From Clostridia bacterium (lineage in GTDB: Bacteria; Bacillota; Clostridia; Christensenellales; Aristaeellaceae): 64,000 bases of DNA. The stretch spans positions 1 through 64,000 of the forward strand of contig JAFXCE010000031.1 in the NCBI GenBank assembly GCA_017521565.1, in the 5' to 3' direction. Shown here piece by piece: positions 26,434 through 35,270 of this stretch (its first letter is position 1; every line of letters begins with the position of its first letter). The notes under the pieces were generated by a model that saw nothing but the letters and a program-made list of their open reading frames with translations, had not been told where the DNA came from and searched no databases. Made by a program: the position numbers and the translations under genes.

Positions 26434-26454
26434 TCTCATTTCCCGCATACACAG

Positions 26455-26497
26455 CAGCGTCCTGTCCGGGTTCATTCCGGCAGGACGCTGTTTCTTA
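26455..26497 (+). terminator. Terminator of luxS-mtnN
   Basis: CAGCGTCCTG-type stem (from 26455) pairs with CAGGACGCTG (26481-26490), followed by TTTCTTATTT. It lies between convergent genes. Confidence 0.85.
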
Positions 26498-26498
26498 T

Positions 26499-28136
26499 TT
26501 ACCTTCTTTTTATCATCCGCACGCCGCGTTTGGCCACGTACTCAAGATCCAGATAATATTCAAGGCCGCCAAATTCGTTCGTCTCAAAGTAATATCTGGC
26601 GCTAGGGATATCCCAGAGCGTATTCGCCGCAGCAAAGCCGCCCTGTTCATCGATATAATACAGCCTCGCCCCTTCGATGCGTTCATAGGTCGCGCTCGGC
26701 GCAGAATCGAGGATCTTCACCTTCGTTCCGTCCTCGCTCAGCCCTGCCGCAAGCGCAATATGCCCGCTGGCAACCGAGAAGCTGAACACTGCGCCCTCAT
26801 GAAACTGCTGCACAATCTCATCCTTATTTTTCATCCTGTCCCGGCCGGCGGTAAAGCCAAAGTCCCGCGCGGCAGCGGCAAGCAGATTCTCCGTTACCGT
26901 TCCGCTCTCCGTCAGGTACATCGGATACGTCTTAGCAAGCAGCTGTGCACCGGTTCCCTCGCTGTCAAAGCCCAGAATGCGCAGCGCAGCCGAAAGCGTA
27001 AAGATCGCACAGCCGGACTGGTCAAGATTGCTTCTGCCGTATTTTTTATCGAGCCACCAACCATCCTTCTGGCTGTAGAGAATCACACCATCATCGCTTT
27101 GCATATCCGACAGAACCGTGAAACGCTTCTCGCAGCGAATCTGATTCCCCTGCGCATTCTGCACCGCTGCCACAAGGCGGTATTCTCCGCTTTCCTTCGC
27201 GCGGTAGCTAACCGTATCATATGCCGCCGGCAGCTCCCTGAGGATAGCTTTGCCGTCATGGTATAGCGTATAGGTGCACTGTGCGCCTTCATCGTGCTGC
27301 AACGTAATCTCAAGCGCAGCGCCAAGCGCAAGCTCCTCGCTGCTGATGATCATATGCGCATAGAAGGGCTGCATTCCCTGCGCAGGCGCTTCTTTAAAAT
27401 CTGAAACATCCTGAAGGCGCACATAGCCCTGTGCCTCCCCGGCATACGGATTGGCCGCGGAGACCTTCAGCCACTCGTCGCCCACCTCAAGAATCGTCAT
27501 CGGCTGCGCGGCGTGGACGGACAGCACGCTCTGAGACTGATCATCCTTTTCTCCCCGCATCAGCAGCTGATCGCCATTGGGATAAATCACCGTCCCAACC
27601 AGCTGCGAATCCAGACGGAGATACTCCGTTTTGACATAGCCGGATTTGCCCTGATAGGTAAGTTTTGTCCATACTCGCCCGGCCTCCTCGACCTGCACCC
27701 TTGCACCGTCAGGAACCTTCACGAGAACCGCGGACTTTGCATCCGCCTTTTTCCGCAGATTCAGCGTGCCTTTACCCGTGTTGATCCATGCCGTTCCGCC
27801 CGTCTGCACCGGCGGCTCGGCCTGTATACTGTTTTCCTGCGCAGCAGCTTCGTTCTCCTTTGCAGGTTCTTCTTCGTTCAGAAGAACGAGGTATTTCGTT
27901 TTGACGTAGCCGCTTTTTCCCTTGTAGACAATGCGGCTCCATTCTCCCTCTTCGCCCTGCGCATCGACCTTCGATCCGTTGGGGATACGTTCGAGCACAA
28001 TGGCCCCCTGCTCTGCGCTTCTGCGCATATTCAGCGCGCCGCTGCCCGTATTCACCCGAGCACCCTGCGCGCAGGCACTGGCCGCGCACAGGATGGACAA
28101 AGCCAGCGACACAACAAGACATGCCGTTTTTTTCAT
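26499..28136 (-). CDS. Secreted SH3-repeat protein with C39-like peptidase domain
   Basis: A 545-residue exported protein. The signal peptide is about 1-23 (MKKTACLVVSLALSIL, cleaved near ACAQG). Two clear SH3_3 repeats follow (ALNMRRSA ... KSGYVKTKYL and TLNLRKKA ... KSGYVKTEYL), then a weaker third (QLLMRGEKD), a beta-rich linker, and a C39-type peptidase domain at about 375-545. That domain has candidate Cys in NLDQSGCAIFTLSAAL and candidate His in ASGHIALAAG followed by ILDSAPSAT. It probably acts on or in the cell wall. The ATG at 28136 follows AAAGGAGAG; the longer frame lacks a ribosome site. Confidence 0.83.
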   Translation of the reverse strand: MKKTACLVVSLALSILCAASACAQGARVNTGSGALNMRRSAEQGAIVLERIPNGSKVDAQGEEGEWSRIVYKGKSGYVKTKYLVLLNEEEPAKENEAAAQENSIQAEPPVQTGGTAWINTGKGTLNLRKKADAKSAVLVKVPDGARVQVEEAGRVWTKLTYQGKSGYVKTEYLRLDSQLVGTVIYPNGDQLLMRGEKDDQSQSVLSVHAAQPMTILEVGDEWLKVSAANPYAGEAQGYVRLQDVSDFKEAPAQGMQPFYAHMIISSEELALGAALEITLQHDEGAQCTYTLYHDGKAILRELPAAYDTVSYRAKESGEYRLVAAVQNAQGNQIRCEKRFTVLSDMQSDDGVILYSQKDGWWLDKKYGRSNLDQSGCAIFTLSAALRILGFDSEGTGAQLLAKTYPMYLTESGTVTENLLAAAARDFGFTAGRDRMKNKDEIVQQFHEGAVFSFSVASGHIALAAGLSEDGTKVKILDSAPSATYERIEGARLYYIDEQGGFAAANTLWDIPSARYYFETNEFGGLEYYLDLEYVAKRGVRMIKRR

Positions 28137-28313
28137 ATCGGCTCTCCTTTTGTTCTTGATCCAAGCCTTTCTATTATAAACCATATCTGCCAAATAAACG
28201 AGGGGGCAAACGCATTTTCTTCCATTTCTCGCTTTCCTATCGACTTTTTTTCGAAAAGCAGGTATAATTATGTACAATTATTGTTCTGTCCACAGGAGAA
28301 AGGATCGGCAGTC

Positions 28314-29186
28314 ATGAAAATCACAAAAGCACGCGAAGTATCTACGCTCGAACGATATCTGCTTTTCACCGCAGGCATCTTCATCACCGTGCTGGGTACC
28401 TATTTCTTTAAATTTCCCAACAACTTCTCCACCGGCGGTGTCAGTGGTCTTTCTTTGATTCTCGGTCGGCTGATTCCCTCAGAGATTTTCACGCCCAGCG
28501 TGCTGATGCTCATCATCAACACCGCGCTGCTGGGCGTCGGGTTTGTCTTTATCGGCAAGGAGTTCGCATTCAGTACGGTCTATTGTTCGATGCTTCTCTC
28601 CGTACTGATGACCGTATTTGAAAAGCTCTGCCCGCTCTCCGCTCCGCTGACCACGCAGCCCTTCCTTGAACTTTGCTTTGCCGTTCTGCTTCCGGCGTTC
28701 GGTTCGGCGATTCTGTTCCACCTGGGCGGCTCCAGCGGCGGCACGGACATCATTGCCATGATCCTTCGCAAATACACGAGCATGAACATCGGCACCGCGC
28801 TGATGGCTGCCGACTCGCTGATCACTGTCGCCGCTCTGTTTTTCTTCGGCGTGGAATCCGGCCTTTACTCCATCCTCGGCCTGCTGATGAAATCGACGCT
28901 GGTGGACTATGTGGGCGACAGCTTCCGCACGAAGAAATGCTTCCAGATCATCACCGACCATCCAAAGCCGATTGTCGAATTCATCGTCAATAATCTGCAT
29001 CGCAGCGCAACGCTTGAAGATGTTCACGGCGCATACACCAATAGCCGCAGAACGATGATCGTCACCGTCATGAATCGTTCTGAAGCCATCGCCCTGCGCA
29101 AGCACGTTCATTTTGTCGATCCGCATGCATTCATGATCATCACTGCCTCCACCGAAATCGTCGGCAAAGGCTTTCTCAAAAACTGA
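28314..29186 (+). CDS. YitT-family membrane protein (DUF2179)
   Basis: A 290-residue protein with five to six hydrophobic segments in the first 200 residues (YLLFTAGIFITVLGTYFF; TGGVSGLSLILG; HLGGSSGGTDIIAMIL) and a soluble C-terminal DUF2179 domain (about 205-290, FQIITDHPKPIVEFIVNNL). The family is widespread in Firmicutes and likely transports a small solute, but no substrate is established. GGAGAAAGG precedes the ATG. TATAAT at 28263-28268 is a likely -10 box, with a weak -35. Confidence 0.88.
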   Translation: MKITKAREVSTLERYLLFTAGIFITVLGTYFFKFPNNFSTGGVSGLSLILGRLIPSEIFTPSVLMLIINTALLGVGFVFIGKEFAFSTVYCSMLLSVLMTVFEKLCPLSAPLTTQPFLELCFAVLLPAFGSAILFHLGGSSGGTDIIAMILRKYTSMNIGTALMAADSLITVAALFFFGVESGLYSILGLLMKSTLVDYVGDSFRTKKCFQIITDHPKPIVEFIVNNLHRSATLEDVHGAYTNSRRTMIVTVMNRSEAIALRKHVHFVDPHAFMIITASTEIVGKGFLKN

Positions 29187-29192
29187 GTCATC

Positions 29193-29222
29193 AAAAAAGC
29201 GGCCAATGGCCGCTTTTTTTGA
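29193..29222. terminator. Bidirectional terminator between yitT and degV
   Basis: AAAAAAGCGGCC (29193-29204), loop AAT, GGCCGCTTTTTT (29208-29219). The flanking A and T runs let it act in both directions. Confidence 0.92.
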
Positions 29223-29253
29223 TGACCGACACCCATATCGGCCGGATAGACGT

Positions 29254-30111
29254 TTACTTGGCAAATCCGACAATGCCGAATGCACCCGGACCACTGTGCG
29301 CTGCGATGACGCAGCCGGTCTGCACCCAGCTGTACTGCGCAAAGCCCTTATCCTTCACGATTTGCTCCGCGTCGCGCATGATCTTCTCATCAAGTCCTGC
29401 TCCATAGATCAGATATACCGGCTTTTCCGCATCAAGGTTCTCCGTATATTCACTGACGAGCTTTGAAACCACCTTCGCCATGTTTCCACGATACTTCTTG
29501 GTGGACATCAGCTTCCCGTCAAGGATCTCAATGAGCGGATGCAGGCTCAGCAGCTTCGCCCCCAAATAGGCTGCATTGCTCACGCGGCCGCCCGCGCGCA
29601 GGTAATCCAGATCGCCCGGGAAAAAGCCCATGCGCACCGTGGCTGCAATTCCTTCTGCCTTGGCTGCGGCCTGCTCGGCTGTCGCATCCGGGTTGGCTTT
29701 CAGGTATTCCGCTACGGCGATGACCACAGCGCCCTGCGCCGCAGAAACCTGCTTCGTATCCACAAAATGGATATTCTCTCTTTCCTCGCTGGCGATGACA
29801 GCGCTCTGCATCGAACAGGTGGTGCATGCAGAATACGCCAGATGCAGAATGGGCCGACCCGGATATTCCTTCTGCAGGCGATCAAATACGATCTCAAAAT
29901 CATGGGGCGTGCAGCCGCTGGTGCGCGGCAGATCCCGGGTTTTGGCGTAGTGTTCAAACATCTCCGTCACAGGAAAGGAGCCATCGTCCCGCGTCTGTCC
30001 ACCGTAGGCGACGTGCATCGGCACAATGGTAACGCCATACTGCTTTGCAATTTCAGGAGTAATATCGGAACCGGATTCTGCCACAAGAAGGATCGGATTG
30101 GTCGGATTCAT
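29254..30111 (-). CDS. DegV-family fatty-acid-binding protein
   Basis: A 285-residue DegV/FakB-like protein. Such proteins hold a fatty acid that FakA phosphorylates. Motifs: NPILLVAESGSDI at the N-terminus (usual TDS replaced by AES), IVPMHVAYGGQ, RTSGCTP near 80 and HLAYSACTTCSMQSA (usual SSGLSGT-like loop changed), and GPGAFGIVG at the end. The start at 30111 follows AAGGTG by 9 nt; an ATG at 30141 is the alternative. The altered loops may mean a different ligand. Confidence 0.85.
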   Translation of the reverse strand: MNPTNPILLVAESGSDITPEIAKQYGVTIVPMHVAYGGQTRDDGSFPVTEMFEHYAKTRDLPRTSGCTPHDFEIVFDRLQKEYPGRPILHLAYSACTTCSMQSAVIASEERENIHFVDTKQVSAAQGAVVIAVAEYLKANPDATAEQAAAKAEGIAATVRMGFFPGDLDYLRAGGRVSNAAYLGAKLLSLHPLIEILDGKLMSTKKYRGNMAKVVSKLVSEYTENLDAEKPVYLIYGAGLDEKIMRDAEQIVKDKGFAQYSWVQTGCVIAAHSGPGAFGIVGFAK

Positions 30112-30269
30112 GGAAATACACACCTTTTCTTCTTCATTCATATCCTTCAGTATATCCCCTTTTCTTTTCCGAATTGATGGAGAAATGTTGCAAAAATATG
30201 AATGCTCCCAAAAAATCAGTTCCTTCCAGAAAACTTCTCCCTCATTCAAGGCGCAAACAAAAAACGAGA

Positions 30270-31421
30270 TTACTCCCGTTTTTCGTCCGTTTTTCTCTTT
30301 TCATCCGCTATGCGCTTGAGACGCACCGTAAACTCCGCACCTTCGCCGGGCGTGCTGCGCACGGAGATGCTTCCGCCGGAAATCTCCAGCACGCGGCGCG
30401 CCAGGGCAAGCCCCAGGCCGTTGCCTTCTCCGGAATGCGATGTGTCCCCCTGATAGAATTTATCAAAGATGTGGTTCATGGTCTCTTCACTCATGCCGCA
30501 GCCGGTATCCGAGACGGTCACAACCACCTCGTCCCCTTCTTTTTCCTGCCGCAGAACGATTCTGCCGCCGGCTTCGGTAAACTTGATGGCGTTGGCAATC
30601 AGGTTGTTGAACACGATCTCCATCATGCTTTCGTCCGCCTGAATCATCACGCGCTCTTCAAGCTGCGCATCAAAGTCGATCTGCTTTTTCTCCCATTGCT
30701 CTTCATGCGCAAGCGCACAATCGCTGAGCTGGCGTGTGAGATCGTAGGGCGCAGTGCTGGGCGCCATCGTCTGATTCTCAAGCTTGTTCAGCTTCAGAAT
30801 ATTGGAAATCAAGGCGCTCAGGTTTTCGCTCGCGGATGCAATCGTCAGCGCATATTCCCTGCGCTGCTCCGGGGACAGATCCTCTCTCTGCAGCGCAGAA
30901 GCATAGCTGCGGATAACCGCCAGCGGCGTTTTGATCTCATGGGAAACGTTGGCAATAAAATCGTCTTTCATGGTTTCAATGGAGGACAGCTCGCGCACCA
31001 TTCGGTTAAAGTCCTCAAACATCAGGTCCATATAGTCGAATTTACTGCGTTTATGCACAGGCTGAACCGATACGGTAAAATCCCCCTGCGCAACAGCGCG
31101 CATCGCGCGGCTGAGGCGACGCATGGGTTTATCGAATTTGGCGCAGCTGACCTGATGAAGCACGACTGCGGCGATGACCGCCATTCCGGCCCAATAGGTG
31201 CCCACGCCCATGCCCGCAAGAATGGAGAATACCTCCATCTTGAGATAGACTTCCATAATGAATACATTCGCTGCGCTCAGCAGGCAGAGCACCAGCAGAA
31301 TCAGCAAAAACATGCGCCACGAAAACGGACGTCTGCGAACGCGGGGATCCTCCTCGCCAAAGTGGAGAATCTCTCCGTTTTTGATCTGAATCTCCGGCAG
31401 CTGAATTTCAAGCTTTTTCAT
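30270..31421 (-). CDS. Sensor histidine kinase
   Basis: A 383-residue two-segment membrane kinase. The N-terminal cytoplasmic stretch is unusually long (about 36 residues) before two hydrophobic segments (about 37-55 and 68-90) separated by only about a dozen residues. There is therefore almost no outside sensor domain, as in intramembrane-sensing kinases. A HAMP-like linker follows (PMRRLSRAMRAVAQGDF). The H-box is NVSHEIKTPLAVIRSYA (about 158-174), N-box NLIANAIKF, G1 DTGCGM, G2 GEGNGLGLALA. The start overlaps the response regulator stop by 4 bp. Confidence 0.92.
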   Translation of the reverse strand: MKKLEIQLPEIQIKNGEILHFGEEDPRVRRRPFSWRMFLLILLVLCLLSAANVFIMEVYLKMEVFSILAGMGVGTYWAGMAVIAAVVLHQVSCAKFDKPMRRLSRAMRAVAQGDFTVSVQPVHKRSKFDYMDLMFEDFNRMVRELSSIETMKDDFIANVSHEIKTPLAVIRSYASALQREDLSPEQRREYALTIASASENLSALISNILKLNKLENQTMAPSTAPYDLTRQLSDCALAHEEQWEKKQIDFDAQLEERVMIQADESMMEIVFNNLIANAIKFTEAGGRIVLRQEKEGDEVVVTVSDTGCGMSEETMNHIFDKFYQGDTSHSGEGNGLGLALARRVLEISGGSISVRSTPGEGAEFTVRLKRIADEKRKTDEKRE

Positions 31422-32092
31422 ACGCTGGGCACCGCCTTATAGCCAAGCCCGTGAACGGTCACAATTTTGAAGTCCTCGCTGGATGAGAACTTTTCCCGAA
31501 TGCGCGTGATGTATACGTCCACAGCGCGCAGGCTCGCGCTCGTTTCCCCACTCCAGAACTCATCCATCAGCTGAGCACGGGAAAAAGTACGCCGCGGATA
31601 GGACAGCAGCTTATAGAGGATATTGAATTCGCGTACCGTCAGCGAGATTTCCTGCTGGCCGACGTATGCGCTCATCTCCTCGGCATCCAGAACCGTTAAG
31701 CCGATCACCAGGCGTTTTTCCGCCTCGATGCGCGCACGGCGCAGCAGCGCCTCAATGCGAAGCAGCAATTCATCCACATCAATCGGCTTGACCATATAAT
31801 CGTCAATGCCTGCACGGAAGCCGCGCTGCTTGGCCGCCAGATCATCCCGTGCGGTCATCAGCAGAATCGGAATCTTTTTGTCAACGCTGCGGACATGCGA
31901 AACCAGCTCAAAGCCGTCCATACCAGGCATCATGATGTCCGAAACGATCACATCGATTCCGCCGGCGTAAAGCAGATCAAATGCCTCCCTTGCATTCAGG
32001 CATCCATGCGCGGCATAACCCGCCGCGCTCAGGGAGCTGCATACGATCTGATTGAGCTTCACATCATCTTCGACAACGAGCACATGTACCAT
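31418..32092 (-). CDS. OmpR/PhoB-family response regulator
   Basis: A 224-residue regulator with a receiver domain (1-120) and a winged-helix DNA-binding domain (about 128-224). The acidic pocket EDD is at 9-11, the phosphorylated Asp is in SDIMMPGMDGF (about 50-60), and Lys is in VKPIDVDELL (about 103). The C-terminal domain has LTVREFNILYKLLSYPRRTFSRAQL (core LLSYPRRTFSRAQ) and VDVYITRIREK. It would bind tandem direct repeats near promoters when phosphorylated. TAGGAGG precedes the ATG at 32092. It is first of the two-gene operon. Confidence 0.94.
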   Translation of the reverse strand: MVHVLVVEDDVKLNQIVCSSLSAAGYAAHGCLNAREAFDLLYAGGIDVIVSDIMMPGMDGFELVSHVRSVDKKIPILLMTARDDLAAKQRGFRAGIDDYMVKPIDVDELLLRIEALLRRARIEAEKRLVIGLTVLDAEEMSAYVGQQEISLTVREFNILYKLLSYPRRTFSRAQLMDEFWSGETSASLRAVDVYITRIREKFSSSEDFKIVTVHGLGYKAVPSV

Positions 32093-32180
32093 GCGGTTAC
32101 CTCCTACAGGCATATATCAAGAATACCCCATCGCATTTTTAATCAGTGTAGCAGAGAAATGTTAAGGAAGTGTTTCAGGG

Positions 32181-32208
32181 TTGACTTTTTCCAAAACCCG
32201 ACTATACT
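32181..32208 (+). promoter_or_regulatory. Promoter of the TraX-like gene
   Basis: TTGACT (32181-32186), 16 bp, TATACT (32203-32208). It lies in the divergent region with the two-component operon. Confidence 0.7.
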
Positions 32209-32239
32209 GAAATCATCTTTACGTATCAGGAGGACTGCA

Positions 32240-33052
32240 ATGACGCAGAATACCGCGCTCCTGCCGCGCATTCGCGCGGCATTTGGTTCGCTGCTTCGCT
32301 CGCTGACCTGCCCGCAGCAGGTTCGTACCAATCAGGATACCGGCCTCATCAAGCTGATCGCCTGTCTGTGCATGGCCGTTGACCACGCAGGCAAGATGCT
32401 CTTTCCCGATATTCCTGAAATGCGGCTGATCGGAAGGCTTGCTTTTCCACTGTTCGCCTATGGCATCGCCGTCGGTGCGGTGTATACCAAAGATCCTATG
32501 CGCTATCTGACGCGCATCGTGCTGCTGGCTCTGGTCTCTCAGCCGCTGTATGCACTGGGCCTAGCGCATGAAACCAGCGCAATGTACGCCGTTTCTTTCC
32601 TTAAAAGCCCTGTCAGCGCTGCGTGGACGTTTTATGTCGGCAGCTGGCACAAGCCCAGCATTCTTCTCTCCCTCGCGCTCGGTCTGTGTATCCTAATCTG
32701 CCTGCGGAATAAGCGATGGATTCTGGCCTTTGGCCTGTATATCCTTTGCGAACGCTTTTCGTCCAGTCTGGATTACGGCGTAGCAGGAATCCGCTTGATG
32801 CTCCTGTTCTATGTGCTGTGCGAGCATCCCCTCGCTGCGCTGGCTGCTGTATCCTCGTACATGATCGCCTGGTCTGCCGGCAGCGGGTACACGTTCTTCG
32901 GTCATCCCTTTGGCATGCGCATCTATGCGCTGCCGGCTGCAGTGTTCGCCTGCCTTCCCCTGAAACGCCGCATGCGCCTGCCCAAGTGGTTCATCTATGG
33001 ATTCTATCCGGCGCATCTGGTCGTGCTTGCCATTCTTTCCCGTGTCCTGTAA
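32240..33052 (+). CDS. TraX-family membrane protein
   Basis: A 270-residue polytopic membrane protein with about seven hydrophobic segments. It resembles the TraX family (first known as a pilin N-acetyltransferase of F plasmid): LIKLIACLCMAVDHAGKML at about 37-55, RLIGRLAFPLFAYGIAVGA, and KRRMRLPKWFIYGFYPAHLVVL at the end. In Firmicutes such chromosomal genes are common and probably modify surface molecules, but the substrate is unknown. AGGAGG precedes the ATG by about 7 nt. Confidence 0.82.
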   Translation: MTQNTALLPRIRAAFGSLLRSLTCPQQVRTNQDTGLIKLIACLCMAVDHAGKMLFPDIPEMRLIGRLAFPLFAYGIAVGAVYTKDPMRYLTRIVLLALVSQPLYALGLAHETSAMYAVSFLKSPVSAAWTFYVGSWHKPSILLSLALGLCILICLRNKRWILAFGLYILCERFSSSLDYGVAGIRLMLLFYVLCEHPLAALAAVSSYMIAWSAGSGYTFFGHPFGMRIYALPAAVFACLPLKRRMRLPKWFIYGFYPAHLVVLAILSRVL

Positions 33053-33115
33053 CGTGCATAAACATCCCACGGTCTCCGCATGATAACGGCATCACGTTTC
33101 ATGCAGGAGGCCGTT

Positions 33116-33829
33116 ATGCTTGCCCTCGTCCCTACCTCTTTGTACGGCCGCCTGGGCGCTGTGCTCAGCGCGCTGATCGTCATCTTTTCGCTGATTGGCC
33201 TGACCATTCACAAGGATTTTTACGCCGGAAAAAAACGAAAGGGCTTTTTTTGCTTCTATACCAATCTAAGCAACCTGCTTGTACTGGTTTATTTCTCGCT
33301 CGTCGCGCCGAGGCTCTTCTCTCTTTCCTCGCTTCACGCGCTCATTCCCCGCATGGACTTTGCCGTGATGATGAGCATCATGCTCACCTTTTGCGTCTTC
33401 CATGGGATGATCTACCCCAGCGTGCGCATTGCAGCTGAGCATGCCCCGCATACCCGGGAATACCGCATCGTCGTATGTGACAATTTCATTATTCATTATC
33501 TCGTTCCATGGCTGGTTTTTCTCTACTGGCTGCTGTGCAGTCCCGGAAAGGCAGCGCTCCGGGCGGCGGACGCGCTCTGCTGGACTGCTGGTCCTGCCGT
33601 CTATCTGCTCGTCATCCTTCTGCGCGCGCGCAAAGGCGCCATGATTGAGGAGACCCGCAGTCCATACCCGTATCCGTTTCTTGACGCAGAGCATTTCGGC
33701 GCTGCGTTTGTCGCCCGCAGCTGCGCGCTGATCTATGGCGTATTCGTCCTCGCTGGTTTTACCCTGATCGCCTTGATCCATTTGCTTGTATTCTGGTTCG
33801 GCGACGGTCATATGCTGATGCTGATCTGA
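33116..33829 (+). CDS. Pr6Pr-like six-TM membrane protein
   Basis: A 237-residue protein with six to seven hydrophobic segments, matching the Pr6Pr family (predicted six-transmembrane proteins): FYAGKKRKGFFCFYTNLSNLL at about 35-55, LTFCVFHGMIYP, and IIHYLVPWLVFLYWLL. Function is unknown. The ATG at 33116 lies 5 nt after AGGAGG; earlier ATG codons at 33080 and 33101 lack a site. It follows the TraX-like gene by 63 bp and may share its transcript. Confidence 0.78.
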   Translation: MLALVPTSLYGRLGAVLSALIVIFSLIGLTIHKDFYAGKKRKGFFCFYTNLSNLLVLVYFSLVAPRLFSLSSLHALIPRMDFAVMMSIMLTFCVFHGMIYPSVRIAAEHAPHTREYRIVVCDNFIIHYLVPWLVFLYWLLCSPGKAALRAADALCWTAGPAVYLLVILLRARKGAMIEETRSPYPYPFLDAEHFGAAFVARSCALIYGVFVLAGFTLIALIHLLVFWFGDGHMLMLI

Positions 33830-33877
33830 CCATTTTTCAAAATCTCGCACAAAATAACAAAAAAGCGAAAAAAGTGA

Positions 33878-33906
33878 TTGACAAAGCCACTCCGATTCGA
33901 TATAAT
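33878..33906 (+). promoter_or_regulatory. Consensus promoter of the Gln-Glu tRNA pair
   Basis: TTGACA (33878-33883), 17 bp, TATAAT (33901-33906): a perfect consensus about 30 bp upstream of tRNA-Gln. Confidence 0.92.
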
Positions 33907-33937
33907 ACACTTCGTCGGAACGCTCCGACACGAACAT

Positions 33938-34011
33938 TGGGGAATTGTGTAACGGCAGCACCTACGACTCTGACTCGTATTGTCTAGGTTCGAATCCTAG
34001 TTCCCCAGCCA
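33938..34011 (+). tRNA. tRNA-Gln (CTG), CCA encoded
   Basis: Acceptor TGGGGAA pairs with TTCCCCA, anticodon loop CTCTGAC gives CTG, T-arm AGGTTCGAATCCT, CCA at 34009-34011. Confidence 0.95.
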
Positions 34012-34014
34012 TAT

Positions 34015-34089
34015 GCCTCCATGGTCAAGCGGTTAAGACGTTGCCCTCTCAAGGCAAAATCAGGGGTTCGATTCCCCTTGGAGGTGCCA
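34015..34089 (+). tRNA. tRNA-Glu (CTC), CCA encoded
   Basis: Acceptor GCCTCCA pairs with TGGAGGT (one G-T pair), anticodon loop CTCTCAA gives CTC, T-arm GGGGTTCGATTCCCC, CCA at 34087-34089. It lies 3 bp after tRNA-Gln on the same transcript. Confidence 0.94.
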
Positions 34090-34118
34090 AACCCACAGCA
34101 AATGCTGTGGGTTTTTTT
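34090..34118 (+). terminator. Terminator of the Gln-Glu tRNA operon
   Basis: AACCCACAGCA and TGCTGTGGGTT form the stem, followed by a run of T. Confidence 0.92.
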
Positions 34119-34162
34119 TATATAAATCTATCTGATAAACATCAGCCTCGTCCGAAAAACGC

Positions 34163-34909
34163 ATGATTTACGGGGCTTTATCGGTAGGCGGCGATATCGC
34201 CGTGTTCGTCTCCTATGGCTTCAACAAGAGCTTCAGCAAGTACCCGGAGAAGTGGGGCACCGGTATCCCGCAGGGCATCGCTTCCACCGAGTCTGCCAAC
34301 AACGGCTGCTCCGGCGGCGCGATGATCCCGCTGCTGTCTCTTGGCGTTCCGGGCGACGCGGTTACCGCCATCATCCTCGGTGCGTTTATCATGAAGGGTA
34401 TCCAGCCCGGTCCGACGATGTACCTCAACCAATTGGACACCGTTTACTGCGTCTTTGCCGCGCTGATGCTGGCGAACCTCGCCATGCTGATCGTCGGCTG
34501 CGCTGGCGTACGCTTCTTTGCCAAGATTGTTTCCGTTGAAAAAACGCTCCTGTATCCCATCATTCTCGTCATCTCTCTGCTCGGCGCGTTCTCCATCAAC
34601 AAAAACGTCTTCGACGTGGTCGTGTGCGTGGTGTTCGGCATCGTCGGCTGGCTGATGAACAAATACGAATTCCCGCTCAGCCCGATCCTGCTGGCCCTGA
34701 TCCTTGGACCGATGTGCGAGCAGAACTTCGTGCGCTTCATGGACCTCAACGGCGGCAACTTCATGGCCATCACCGGCCATCCGATCGCCATTGGTTTCCT
34801 CGTTATCGCAGTCGGTACGGTCCTCTTCTCCATCTACAACCAGCAGAAGATCAATAAGCGTGATGCTGCTGCTAAAGCTGCTGCCAAAGCCAATTCTGCC
34901 GCCAAATAA
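34163..34909 (+). pseudogene. 3' fragment of a second tctA gene
   Basis: An open frame of 248 codons whose residues from GGDIAVFVSYGF onward are nearly identical (only about a dozen to fifteen changes) to the last 240 residues of the intact TctA at 36874-38412. The first 270 or so residues of TctA are missing. There is no ribosome site or promoter of its own after the tRNA terminator at 34118. Nucleotide differences from the intact gene are mostly at third codon positions. The GGDIAVF-to-end piece would lack half the TctA membrane domain, so I call it non-functional. Confidence 0.85.
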
Positions 34910-34928
34910 TCGATCATTCTGCTTTCTC

Positions 34929-34957
34929 GGACACTTCCTTGTGAAGTGTCCTTTTTT
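34929..34957 (+). terminator. Terminator after the tctA fragment
   Basis: GGACACTTC (34929-34937) pairs with GAAGTGTCC (34943-34951), then TTTTTT. The sequence differs from the terminator of the intact tctA. Confidence 0.88.
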
Positions 34958-35155
34958 GATATATGCCCGTGAAGATTTCTGTTCGTCTTTTTCAATTTCT
35001 TTGCATATATATTTATATTTCATAATACAGAAGATTCAAATTCATTAACTTTCCGTTATACCCTTCTTGAATTTCACGCAAGAAATACTGTATATGCCTA
35101 TATTTTTAATTATATTCCATATCCAATTCCTCACATCACCTCTTGTTAAATTTCA
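34958..35155. other. AT-rich intergenic region upstream of tctCBA
   Basis: About 200 bp of markedly AT-rich DNA with no gene. It contains the dyad TTCTTG (35064-35069) and CAAGAA (35079-35084) separated by 9 nt, a possible operator about 70 bp upstream of the -35 box. Nothing else is identified. Confidence 0.5.
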
Positions 35156-35184
35156 TTGACATGATAATCCTCCTATGTTATACT
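35156..35184 (+). promoter_or_regulatory. Promoter of tctCBA
   Basis: TTGACA (35156-35161), 17 bp, TATACT (35179-35184), giving a leader of about 80 nt. Confidence 0.88.
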
Positions 35185-35270
35185 TTGCATAACACGTCGG
35201 TTGTGTGTGTAGGCGATTTACGCACAACGCACAAATCTCCGACAACCATATTTTGAGGAGGAATACCCCT

